Shown one piece after another: positions 47,301-54,811 of a stretch of 64,000 bases of DNA (positions within the stretch are counted from its first letter, which is position 1; every line of letters starts with the position of its first letter). This stretch comes from Bacteroidia bacterium (GTDB taxonomy: Bacteria; Bacteroidota; Bacteroidia; J057): positions 161,110 through 225,109 of the forward strand of contig JAUIGE010000006.1 in assembly GCA_030430205.1 (NCBI GenBank), written 5' to 3'. The translations under genes and the position numbers were made by a program. Below the pieces are notes generated by a model, which was not told the DNA's origin, searched no databases, and was given only the letters and a program-made list of their open reading frames with translations.

Positions 47301-48283
47301 CTTGGATAGGTGGCAAGTCCAGCTGTCACGGTGCCCGTGACGCCCGAGCCAATCGCCGTCACGGCGAGGTCTTTAAAGTGAACCCGAATGCCATCGGGTT
47401 TGGGTTTGAGCCAATCGATCCAATCGATTTTGCTTTTGCCGATGTCGAGGTATTTTCCCCGGGCTTCTGGCAGCAGGATTTTCATTTCTGTCCCCAATTT
47501 CGCTTTGGGGTCGGCGAGCAGGGCGTCTTTGAGAGAAATTTCCCGGATCGGGTCTTTTACCTCTGTCACAATTTTAAATTGATAATCCTTCATGATGGCC
47601 CCTTTCCATATTGGAAAGAGAGGAAAGATAAATTGGGGTGCGCAATCAAATTTGATGCGCCCCAGGCCTTCGAGACCCGCGAAGCGGTGTGCGTGGCTGT
47701 AATAGGTGCCGAGCTTGTCGTAGCGCTCCACGACCATGGTAAAGCCTCCGATGAAGAGGGTATCGGGCCGTTTTACCGGCGGGTACAATTTGCCCAACAG
47801 ATCGCCTATGCTCGCTTCGATTTCGGTGACATATTTTGAAATGACAAAATCACGTCCTGAACTGCCGCGCACCTCGCGCTTCAAGGCAGCCAGCGAGCTT
47901 TCTGCCTCTTTGTAGACTCCGGGATCGGCTTTTCGCTGCCAGGCTTGCAGCTCTTTTTCAGCCTGAAGGATGGGGCCACTGAGCAGGCCCTGGACCACTA
48001 CCTCCCGGTAGTTTTTGGCAGCCTCTTTGACGAGGGCCTGTGCTTTTCGGCTGTCGCCCTTCTTCAGCAGCTTCAGGGCTTCGTTTTTGCTTTTTTCCGC
48101 CTGCGCAAAGAGTTCGGGGGCCTCCTTCTGGAAACCGGTGGCAAGCACTTCTTTGCGGAGCTGGTTGAGCTCTGTAAGCGCTTTTTCATACGGTTTTTGG
48201 TCCCGCTGGGCATGTAGCGGCAAGGTACCGCATAGCAATAGCAGCAAGACCCAACCGATCAATGGTTTGGTTTTGATTCGCAT
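44390..48283 (-). CDS. Very large secreted protein of unknown function
   Basis: 1297 residues. Signal peptide about 1-25 (VLLLLLCGTLPLHAQ). Residues about 30-170 are an all-helical, charged coiled-coil-like region (LTELNQLRKEVLATG, KSKNEALKLLKKGDSRKAQALVKEA) that resembles DUF4398-type helical hairpins. The remainder, more than 1000 residues, is beta-rich with glycine, aromatic and Asn/Asp residues in alternating strands, such as a long beta-helix or outer-membrane barrel might have. The C-terminus (GFNIQVMGPYPASFEGSVTLEAC to DGFYIK) is also beta-rich and contains cysteines. I know no family for it. Probably surface-exposed. First gene of the three-gene set. Confidence 0.75.
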   Translation of the reverse strand: MRIKTKPLIGWVLLLLLCGTLPLHAQRDQKPYEKALTELNQLRKEVLATGFQKEAPELFAQAEKSKNEALKLLKKGDSRKAQALVKEAAKNYREVVVQGLLSGPILQAEKELQAWQRKADPGVYKEAESSLAALKREVRGSSGRDFVISKYVTEIEASIGDLLGKLYPPVKRPDTLFIGGFTMVVERYDKLGTYYSHAHRFAGLEGLGRIKFDCAPQFIFPLFPIWKGAIMKDYQFKIVTEVKDPIREISLKDALLADPKAKLGTEMKILLPEARGKYLDIGKSKIDWIDWLKPKPDGIRVHFKDLAVTAIGSGVTGTVTAGLATYPSDPPVPVPPITLKVNGFDLKIDSLTIDKDKAMAEGRLILPNSLTAGVHCEAASLNLGSFQISPTCEFYVVKADSMYSMTVGNTTLEIGGKGFVADFRSNLSYAPSGKPASWKGVWLFAGQSKKAPSGSVTSNTGYLKAGYFFPHAEVTSAGLKANMEHAGNYSFHAIQPFGYDISFSKASLVISGSKVQSGILDTGEILFPKFAARDVSDNRLKATFNSLEVQNDMDLYGNVNLVGKQIHWGDWVHGGKEIRAFSSDKVESGNAYFSAVMREPYMPAVGNAFVEPNLSPPNTQLEALGMQGVTFGSIRDLSIYTPDIPAGDPPLNFVLLASHPNWINIVTRGVHASLGSRTEITQTVKLGPTNDPRYVGKKPFETTFGAPKEQKEEPYLELQFVESAAFNSDFDGFVRLKGPANIELDFTEMVFTSTAHNAGGQVDLTTPDTLAYWGVVPVPKAGFSSAGLVSVKSGQVILTAAGLDESIHWAEPFYLTWGEMLASGELGRLFFDYNSAGQEFDGFDYVTGAVALSAWEPAINPQGFLHAGGNIHFPFFGPTYLSIKDWYNPSMPGNPFFKRRIELEKNAVDQFEASDLDIAGNWSGNLGSFAFTLDYSDADQDGFKGNGNSSLLYLTGAGMASRLDMKSRGACISINPASTEFRSLTAGPVANLSSLTRIWGCACLEGDQIKRVTIGGEVTNAANVSVAVRTASSLTAIMSITPSTTQLYMDGEAYLSLVASVDVLVNGHFALLIDRDANFLEGEISGAFRFAEGAALIGSSITAEGEANWHFGAGVTGDHYQSVQGALSLNMMGVSSTGLGAGFYFGVNAPKSKAWVLMGSDPRYKLNTSAMPATLTGMYGYLHIKQGINLYVVSGGYEFFAGFGMFVLDAAQVANMNAKASGLPASLYLVGNLGGRIHGEILGGLVSAAAGFNIQVMGPYPASFEGSVTLEACVLWVFCGSVNVGVGMNTSDGFYIK

Positions 48284-48631
48284 AAATGATAGAAACTTTA
48301 GGACAGTTTGTTTAGTCAGCAGTTGGTAGTTGGCAGTATGCAGTAGGTCTTGGAAGCTGATAATCAGCCTTCCTCAAAAACTGCAAACTGCAGACTACTC
48401 ACTGTAGACTGCATTAGCTGTCGGTGGTTAAAGGTAGCTTTTCATAGTCACGTGCATGTATAGAGATAGTCGTAAAGGTGACAGTCTTTGTCACCATGCT
48501 GGAGCATTCTGTAGGCCCTTAGGCGGTAAGTCTTACTGTTTGATGTAGAAAGCCGAAGAAAGGTAACTGATAGCTGAGGAAAATTTAATGACTTTTCTCA
48601 GTGGCAAAAGGGAGGATGGGACAATTTTTTG
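48284..48631. other. Gene-free gap with heptad element
   Basis: 348 bp. Apart from the inverted-repeat element at 48316-48413 I see nothing: no terminator with a T-run and no gene. The remaining bases (48414-48631) lie downstream of the anti-sigma-like gene. Confidence 0.6.
48316..48413. repeat. GCAGTTT-class heptad element with inverted arm
   Basis: The left arm (48316-48349) has degenerate AGTTGGTAGTTGGCAGTATG units, the right arm (48381-48413) the complements (CTGCAAACTGCAGACTACTC). The centre has its own near-perfect palindrome (GGAAG-CTGAT and ATCAG-CCTTCC). Same class as 39961-40188 but short and decayed. Confidence 0.75.
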
Positions 48632-49249
48632 CTACAGTTTTTCCAGTAGCTCCCGCGCCTCCGGCGCTTTATAAGCAGGCACAGCCTGCAAGAGCAACTC
48701 CAGCGTCTGCGCCGCTTCTTCCCGCTGCTCAGCGCGGATTTCCAGCAATGCCTGGTACCAAAGCGCCTGCGCTTCAAAACGGCTCCCGCTGCCTTGCAGC
48801 AGCTTGAGCTTGGCCAGAGCCTGGCCGTATTGGCTATTGTTTTGCAAACTCATGGCGAGGTAAAAACGGATATTGGGCTCTTCTTCAAGACTCAGCATCT
48901 GCTGAAAAGCGGCTGTTGCTTTGGCATATTCTCCCGCCTCATAAGCCTCAAAGGCCTGCATGCGAAAATCTGCCGGCTCTATGCCGCGCGTTACAGGTTC
49001 CAGCGCGTTGGGATAGGGTTCAAAATGGCTGGCATAGAGGGCAGGGCCATCCGCTGGCTTTTGCAAAAGGACGATGCCTGCGACGACCATCAGCAGGATC
49101 ACCGCTGCCACGGCTGAAAGCCATTTGAAAGCCAGGCTGCGGCTGCGGCCTTTTTGCTCCAGTTGTTGTAGCTGCGCCTTGAGCTCTTGCTGCTCATGGA
49201 GTTGAATGGCCTGTTTCAGGTCTTTTTCGATATGTTCTTCTTTACTCAT
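48632..49249 (-). CDS. Membrane-anchored TPR protein, candidate anti-sigma factor
   Basis: 205 residues. The first 40 are helical and charged (EHIEKDLKQAIQLHEQQELKAQLQQLEQ), as in cytoplasmic anti-sigma segments. One membrane helix follows at about 43-62 (AVAAVILLMVVAGIVLL). The periplasmic part (about 95-205) is TPR-like: AYEAGEYAKATAAFQQMLSL, FYLAMSLQNNSQYGQALAKL, ALLEIRAEQREEAAQTLELL. Its ATG overlaps the sigma-factor stop by 4 bp (ATGA), the usual pairing of an ECF sigma factor with its membrane partner. I infer, but cannot show, that it sequesters the sigma factor. Confidence 0.75.
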   Translation of the reverse strand: MSKEEHIEKDLKQAIQLHEQQELKAQLQQLEQKGRSRSLAFKWLSAVAAVILLMVVAGIVLLQKPADGPALYASHFEPYPNALEPVTRGIEPADFRMQAFEAYEAGEYAKATAAFQQMLSLEEEPNIRFYLAMSLQNNSQYGQALAKLKLLQGSGSRFEAQALWYQALLEIRAEQREEAAQTLELLLQAVPAYKAPEARELLEKL

Positions 49250-49788
49250 GAGACCTTATTTACCAATTGAACCAATTTTTTCAGACAGCGTGATTTGTGG
49301 CTTTTGACCGTATTTTCGTCCTTATAGTGACTTAATTCCACGATTTCTTTTACCCTAAGTCCTCTGTAATAAAACATTTTCAGGATCTCCTGACAGCTTG
49401 GGCTGAGTTGCCCAAAGCAATGAGAAAGCTTGCGCTGTTCTTCCGTTGGGCTTTCTTTTTCCCAAATCACCTCGACTATTTCATCAGGTATTTCAGCTAC
49501 TTCCTCCACCTTTGCCACCTCCCTCAATCGACTGAAAATCATATACTTACCTATTCCAAAGAGATAGGTTTTGATGGCTGTATTTTCAAGATAGAGTTGC
49601 TTCATCACAAAATTTTGATGCATCGCTATAACAGCATCCTGGTATATATCCAGCAATTCTTCCCGGTTTAAGCTGAATCTCCGTGCGTAAACTACAAATG
49701 CCTCTCTGTATTTTTTATACACTTCCGCCAATGCTTTTTTATCATCCTGCCTGAGTCTCTGCTGCCACTCAGTATCACTGTTCTCCAT
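49246..49788 (-). CDS. ECF-type RNA polymerase sigma factor
   Basis: 180 residues. Sigma region 2 is about 24-90 (YKKYREAFVVYARRFSLNREELLDIYQDAVIAMHQNF) and region 4 about 122-175 (LSPSCQEILKMFYYRGLRVKEIVELSHYKDENTVKSHKSRCLKKL), so it is a short ECF factor. It would direct RNA polymerase to a small set of promoters when released. It is transcribed away from the DUF4412/CHAT pair (145 bp between starts) and translationally coupled to the TPR membrane protein. The combination suggests a cell-envelope signal. Confidence 0.92.
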   Translation of the reverse strand: MENSDTEWQQRLRQDDKKALAEVYKKYREAFVVYARRFSLNREELLDIYQDAVIAMHQNFVMKQLYLENTAIKTYLFGIGKYMIFSRLREVAKVEEVAEIPDEIVEVIWEKESPTEEQRKLSHCFGQLSPSCQEILKMFYYRGLRVKEIVELSHYKDENTVKSHKSRCLKKLVQLVNKVS

Positions 49789-49933
49789 TTAGTATCAGAT
49801 TTTGGGATAAAGTTAACATCCTGAATAAAGAGGGGATGCAGATTTTATAATTTTTATGCTAAAAAATAACGCCTCCTGTTAACCTTTTTATTTCGGCATG
49901 TACCAAAAGGAGTAACTAAAAAAACGATACACC

Positions 49934-50833
49934 ATGAACACCATTTTGAAAACACTCATTTTCTCTCTGGCAATTGTGCTGAGCAGCCAGGCAAATGCTC
50001 AATTTTTAAAAAAACTTGGCGATCGCGTTGAAGAACGCGTCAAGGAAACGGCGGCCCAAAAAGTAGAAAACAAGGCAGCAGAAAAGACGGATAAGGCTTT
50101 GGATAAAATCTTCAACATCGGCAGCGGCATCGGCAGCGATGGGCAGAGGGGAGATCAGCAACAGGACGGAGAAAGCGGGGAAGAGCAGGAATTTGATGTA
50201 GAAGGCATGATGAACGGGATTTTAGGTGGCGGAAAGGAAGTGAAATTTGAAAACTCCTATAGCTTCGGTATTACCTCCACCATGGAAGTCACCGACTTCA
50301 GCAATCCAGATCAAACCCAGCGAATGAAGCAATCTTTTGGCAAAAACGTGATCCTGACGGTTATCTCTCAGGGCGGAAGCACCATCCTCCATGATTTCAA
50401 CCATGAATCGGCCATCATCATAGATGAATCCCAGAAGACAGCCCAGGTGATGTCTCTGTCATGGATGAAAAAGATGATGGGGGGTGAAGTTCCTGAAGGG
50501 GATGATACACAACGGCCACAAGTCAGCAAAACGGGGAAAACCCGCAGCATCCATGGCTATACCTGCTATGAATACCTGATAGAGACAGAGACGGAAAAAA
50601 TCAATGCTTGGTTTGCACCAAATGTGCCTTTCAGCTACCAGGACTACCTCGGGGGATTTACCAAAATGATGGGACAAAGCATGAACAAACTACCTGAAGA
50701 TCAGGGCTATGTGATGGAAATGAAAATGTATGACAAAGCGGGAAAAGAAACCTACCAAATGAAAGTAGTAGAACTTTCCGAACAAGGTACGAGCCTGAAT
50801 CTGAGCGATTATAAAGTGCAGAAATTATTCTAA
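49934..50833 (+). CDS. Secreted DUF4412-like protein
   Basis: 299 residues. Signal peptide about 1-22 (MNTILKTLIFSLAIVLSSQANA). A charged helical stretch (about 25-65, KKLGDRVEERVKETAAQKVENKAAEKTDKAL) precedes the DUF4412 domain, with FENSYSFGITSTMEVTDFSN, FNHESAIIIDESQKTAQVMS and KTRSIHGYTCYEYLIETETEKINAWFAPNVPF. The domain is common in exported Bacteroidota proteins; function unknown. Its ATG lies 145 bp from the sigma-factor start, and the CHAT gene follows 11 bp later, so it is the first gene of that unit. Confidence 0.85.
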   Translation: MNTILKTLIFSLAIVLSSQANAQFLKKLGDRVEERVKETAAQKVENKAAEKTDKALDKIFNIGSGIGSDGQRGDQQQDGESGEEQEFDVEGMMNGILGGGKEVKFENSYSFGITSTMEVTDFSNPDQTQRMKQSFGKNVILTVISQGGSTILHDFNHESAIIIDESQKTAQVMSLSWMKKMMGGEVPEGDDTQRPQVSKTGKTRSIHGYTCYEYLIETETEKINAWFAPNVPFSYQDYLGGFTKMMGQSMNKLPEDQGYVMEMKMYDKAGKETYQMKVVELSEQGTSLNLSDYKVQKLF

Positions 50834-50844
50834 GCTATTAACTT

Positions 50845-53595
50845 ATGTGCATGTTTCGGAATGCACTTGTCATGATCGTGTTGTGCATCGGTTTTCGGGC
50901 CGATGCACAAGTTATTTGGGATAGTTTGCTACAGGAGACAAACTGTCTGGACAGAGAGGGGGAGTTTTCGGCTATGCTCGCGACGAGTCTGTACAGCGAC
51001 TCGCTGCTACAGCTGGCAGAGGAGCCGGATAGCTTTTTCCTGTGTATATTCCGTCACAAGGCAGGCACAGCCCTGCACAATATGGGCCGCTATGAGGAAG
51101 CCATTGCGGCTTTTGACCGGGCCATAGCTGCTTGCTATGACGCTCCCGAAGGCCGAAACCAGCGCGGCATCGCGCTATATGATCGGGCATTCGCCGAATA
51201 CGCCCTCCGGCGGTACCGCCAATCCTACCAGACAGTTATCGAAGCGGAAGCAGCACTTGCTCCGCTGGAAAATCCCGACTATGACTACCTGCTGTCAGTC
51301 TATGCTGACTTATGTTTTCAGGCCACGGAAATGGGCAACCTGACAGAGGCCGAAAAATACCTGCAAAAAGGCGAATTGCTATACCAGCAGATCAAAGACA
51401 AAATAACCGAGCCAGACGATGGCTCTAGTTCCAAGGAAGTCCTTTTTGAATACAACTACATCGCTTTGTATGCGGAGTCTGGCGACGAGAAAAAAATGCT
51501 GGAACATCTCTCTCTGATGAAGCAGCTCCGGGCGCAAAAAAAATTCAATGGAAGAGAAGAATATATGTATGCCGTAGGCCTCAATCATGTAGCAGATTTT
51601 TACCTGAACTTTCATGAAAGATGGGAAAATGCCTTTCCCTTTGAACAGGCAGAACGCTTTCAGGATGAGGCATTTGCGGCTTTAGACAAAGGGCGATATC
51701 CCTCCAACTATGTGCAGTTTACCTTTAACAGGAGCAAAGCCCTCCGCAAACTGAAAAAAAACCAGCAGGCCCTCAAAGGCAATGATTACCTGCTTTCCAT
51801 AGCGGATAGTACAGATCCCAGAATGCCCTTCTTCCTCGCACAGCGCGGGTTGATCTTTGCCAGTGCAGGGCAAAAAGAGCAGGCCATTCAGACATTTGAA
51901 AGCATGGCCCGGCATATCCATACCGGAGTGGAGCCTTTGCAGGCTGATTTTGCCAACTTTGCGCCCAGCAGCACCATCAACCACACCGACCTCCTGGCGG
52001 GGGTGATGGATGAGTTTCAGGAATTATTTCCTGATGACGAAGCCGTCAGGCGGCAGGCAGCTGCATTTTATCCCCTGGCCCTGCGCCAATTTGTCTACAG
52101 TCTCCCTTTCAGTAGCTTGAATTTCAAGCTCCGGGAATACTATGAAAAATGCCTGGCAGGCATCCTGGCAAGCCGGGAAATAGAGAGCGGGCGAAAAGGA
52201 ATCAGCCTGCCCGATTTGCTGACGCAAATTGAGCAAATCGAAAACCGACTCGCCTGGCAGGAGCACCTCCTAAATCGCAATTTCAATGAATTGAAAATCC
52301 CTGACTCTCTCCTGTACCAGGAGATGGACCTGCGCTTCAAAATCGCAGAAGCCAAACAGAAAAAGGCTTCAGAACTGACAATCTTTGAATGGGAGGAAAA
52401 GCTGGCAAAATTTGAGCGAAACCTCCGCCAGCAATATCCTGCTCACGCAGATTTTGTCAATCACACCTTTGACCTGAAGGCCCTCCAGGCCCGGCTCGGC
52501 CCTCAAAGCCTGATCCTGCGCTATAAAAAGGCGCAGGACGACTTTTACCTGTTTGCCATCTCAGCGAGCGATATTCAACTGTTTGAAATAGGTAAAAAAA
52601 ACAAAATCGAACCCTATGTAAGCTTTTTCCTCAACCAAACAGCTTCTCTGGGAAGGAGTCGCGCAGGGTACAGAGAGTTGTACCCGATGCTTTTGCCGAT
52701 GAAGCTTTCGCTTTTTCAGCAACTGATCATCATCCCGGATGATATGCTGTATGATGTTCCCTTCGAGTTATTGATGGATTCTTCCCAATATCTGATTGAA
52801 AGCCATACCATCAGCTATTCAACCCATCTGGTTTTTGTACACAATCAGCTCAATAAAAACCAGGAAGGAGGCAGCGGCTTTATGGCTTTTGCCCCTGACT
52901 ATGAGGCCAGTTCCTCTTCGATGGCTACGAGGAGTCAGGCTTATCGCCTGAGGGGTGCCAAGGAAGAAGCGCATGCCATCTGCAGGCTATTCCAGGGCCA
53001 TGTCTATGATGGGCAGTATGCTTCCAAAGCACAATTTATGCAAGCTGCACCCGCGGCCAAAATCCTGCATCTGGCCATGCATGCCGATATCCATAACGAG
53101 CAACCCGAGCTGAGTTACCTGCTTTTTTTGTCTGATTCTATTTTGGAGAAAATGTATGTGGAAGAATTGTATGGGATGAATCTGCGGGCAGATTTGGCGG
53201 TATTGAGTGCCTGTAATACAGGCAAGGGTGCTCCTGATGAGCGGCGAGGCATGGTCTCGCTGCATCGCGCTTTTTGCTATGCCGGCGTGCCGGCAACTGT
53301 GGCCAGCCTTTGGACTGTGCCTGATCAGGCCACCCAACAGATCATGCGTGCATTTTACACGCATCTTCGCCGGGGTTTAAGCAAGGCAAAAGCCTTGCAA
53401 CAGGCAAAGTTGGATTACCTTGCCCAGACGCAAGATCCCCATCTGCAACATCCTTTCTTTTGGGCGGGTTTTGTGCTCTATGGAGATGCAGCACCTATTG
53501 CCAGCTCCCTTGGCGGGCTTACTTTTCTGTTTTGGACAGGCATGAGCAGCCTGCTGATTTTGCTGATCCTGGGCTTGATTTCTTTTCGAATGTAG
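50845..53595 (+). CDS. TPR-CHAT protease with C-terminal membrane anchor
   Basis: 916 residues. Signal peptide-like start (MCMFRNALVMIVLCIGFRADA). Residues about 25-430 are TPR repeats (HNMGRYEEAIAAFDRAIAAC, AEYALRRYRQSYQTVIEAE). A linker leads to a CHAT domain (about 560-880), a caspase-like cysteine peptidase: catalytic His746 in ILHLAMHADI and Cys790 in VLSACNTGKGAP, followed by MVSLHRAFCYAGVPATVASLW and HPFFWAGFVLYGD. A final hydrophobic helix (about 890-914) should anchor it. CHAT proteases act in regulated cleavage, for example beside type III-E CRISPR effectors. The target here is unknown. It follows the DUF4412 gene by 11 bp. Confidence 0.93.
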   Translation: MCMFRNALVMIVLCIGFRADAQVIWDSLLQETNCLDREGEFSAMLATSLYSDSLLQLAEEPDSFFLCIFRHKAGTALHNMGRYEEAIAAFDRAIAACYDAPEGRNQRGIALYDRAFAEYALRRYRQSYQTVIEAEAALAPLENPDYDYLLSVYADLCFQATEMGNLTEAEKYLQKGELLYQQIKDKITEPDDGSSSKEVLFEYNYIALYAESGDEKKMLEHLSLMKQLRAQKKFNGREEYMYAVGLNHVADFYLNFHERWENAFPFEQAERFQDEAFAALDKGRYPSNYVQFTFNRSKALRKLKKNQQALKGNDYLLSIADSTDPRMPFFLAQRGLIFASAGQKEQAIQTFESMARHIHTGVEPLQADFANFAPSSTINHTDLLAGVMDEFQELFPDDEAVRRQAAAFYPLALRQFVYSLPFSSLNFKLREYYEKCLAGILASREIESGRKGISLPDLLTQIEQIENRLAWQEHLLNRNFNELKIPDSLLYQEMDLRFKIAEAKQKKASELTIFEWEEKLAKFERNLRQQYPAHADFVNHTFDLKALQARLGPQSLILRYKKAQDDFYLFAISASDIQLFEIGKKNKIEPYVSFFLNQTASLGRSRAGYRELYPMLLPMKLSLFQQLIIIPDDMLYDVPFELLMDSSQYLIESHTISYSTHLVFVHNQLNKNQEGGSGFMAFAPDYEASSSSMATRSQAYRLRGAKEEAHAICRLFQGHVYDGQYASKAQFMQAAPAAKILHLAMHADIHNEQPELSYLLFLSDSILEKMYVEELYGMNLRADLAVLSACNTGKGAPDERRGMVSLHRAFCYAGVPATVASLWTVPDQATQQIMRAFYTHLRRGLSKAKALQQAKLDYLAQTQDPHLQHPFFWAGFVLYGDAAPIASSLGGLTFLFWTGMSSLLILLILGLISFRM

Positions 53596-53615
53596 GATCG
53601 CAGGATAGTCCGGAT

Positions 53616-54020
53616 TTAATCCACAGGATAAGGCTCTCCATAAGGACCCGCCATCGCTATGGCTTTGGAATAGGATTTTTTCTCCGTCAAATCCAACTCC
53701 AGATACTCTTCTCCCTTTATCAAAATAAAGACAGAATCTGCCTCCCAGGCAACTGTGATGTCTTCTGTTTCGAGTTCTGCATGAATGGAGAATTCATTTG
53801 CATATTCTTTCGATAAAGGCGGGGCCATGCCTTTTTCTATATAGGTTTCTACCTCTTTTAGGGCATCCAGAATCAAGCCTCTGGAGCATAAAAACCCATC
53901 GATTTCGATATTGTCTTCTGCCGAATTCAGGATGTATGCCCAAACGGCAAACTCATCGCCCTCGATGACGAGGTGTCGGTCGAGCTCGGAATTGAATTGG
54001 GATAAAAAAATGGGTTCCAT
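53616..54020 (-). CDS. Hypothetical cytoplasmic protein
   Basis: 134 residues without signal peptide or membrane helix. It is acidic and alternates helices and strands (ELDRHLVIEGDEFAVWAYIL, LDALKEVETYIEKGMAPPLS, DSVFILIKGEEYLELDL). I do not recognise a family. It follows the second DUF4412 gene by 5 bp and is probably cotranscribed with it. It converges on the CHAT gene, whose stop is 20 bp away. Confidence 0.6.
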   Translation of the reverse strand: MEPIFLSQFNSELDRHLVIEGDEFAVWAYILNSAEDNIEIDGFLCSRGLILDALKEVETYIEKGMAPPLSKEYANEFSIHAELETEDITVAWEADSVFILIKGEEYLELDLTEKKSYSKAIAMAGPYGEPYPVD

Positions 54021-54025
54021 GCTAC

Positions 54026-54727
54026 TTAGCGCTTCGGACTGACCATATTGTACTCTTTCATCTGGTATGCTGCCGGCAGCATGAGGCGAGTTTCTTCTAC
54101 CTGGCCCTCAAGCACTTGTGCGATCTCCAGAGTGATGTAAAAGGTTTTGCCAGGTACAGGCATGGGGTGAACAATTTTCATGGGAAAACCTTCGATGCCA
54201 TATTGAGAGAGAGAAAAAAGGCCTGAGCCTGTCAGGTCATTGGTATTGGGATAATCTGCTTTCACATCAGGAGCTACCCAAATATCCATCGTATCGCGTC
54301 CCCGGCGGGTATCTTGTATGATGAGGTAATGCTTACAATTGTAGGAAGCCAATTTTGCATCTTTTTTCCCTCTGACTACCAGTGCTTTGTCATTTTTAAA
54401 ATTAGCCCAGGCTTCCTTGCGGGAGGTCTCAGTGAATTTGTAATTCATATTTTGAGCTGTAGCGATCATATACAAGTCACCGCCTTTTTTCTCCGCAAAC
54501 ATGCGATTCAATAACATGGCAGACATGCCTCCACGCATCTCAAAATAGGATTTTCCACCCTGAAACTGCCACTCCATGGTGTCAGGCATTTGGCTTGCCA
54601 TGCGCTTCACCAGCTCCTGATCGCCGCTATAGCTGGCGGAATACACAAGAGTCCCTTCAAATTTGTCCTGCGCAAAAGTCAGGCTCAGACTGAGGATCAA
54701 AAAAATAGAAAGAGTCAGTTTTTTCAT
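54026..54727 (-). CDS. Secreted DUF4412-like protein (second copy)
   Basis: 233 residues from the ATG at 54727 (MKKLTLSIFLILSLSLTFAQ, cleaved after FAQ); a longer frame adds 15 residues with no signal character. The mature part starts FEGTLVYSASYSG and includes GGKSYFEMRGGMSAMLLNRM, SYNCKHYLIIQDTRRGRDTMDIWVAPDV and GIEGFPMKIVHPMPV, the strand order of DUF4412/GLPGLI-like proteins. It shares the fold, not close sequence, with the product of 49934-50833. Cotranscribed with the hypothetical gene downstream. Role unknown. Confidence 0.8.
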   Translation of the reverse strand: MKKLTLSIFLILSLSLTFAQDKFEGTLVYSASYSGDQELVKRMASQMPDTMEWQFQGGKSYFEMRGGMSAMLLNRMFAEKKGGDLYMIATAQNMNYKFTETSRKEAWANFKNDKALVVRGKKDAKLASYNCKHYLIIQDTRRGRDTMDIWVAPDVKADYPNTNDLTGSGLFSLSQYGIEGFPMKIVHPMPVPGKTFYITLEIAQVLEGQVEETRLMLPAAYQMKEYNMVSPKR

Positions 54728-54762
54728 CGGATAAATTGTTTTTTCATTTTCGTTTTTCGTCC

Positions 54763-54811
54763 CGCTTCCCACTTCTCGCCTCTCGCTTCTCGCTTCTCGC
54801 CTCTCACTTCA
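54763..54811. repeat. CGCTTCT-class heptad array over the metG stop codon
   Basis: Seven units of 7 bp (CGCTTCC, CACTTCT, CGCCTCT, CGCTTCT twice, CGCCTCT, CACTTCA). The metG stop codon (54804-54806) falls inside the array. No inverted arm is visible. Confidence 0.85.
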
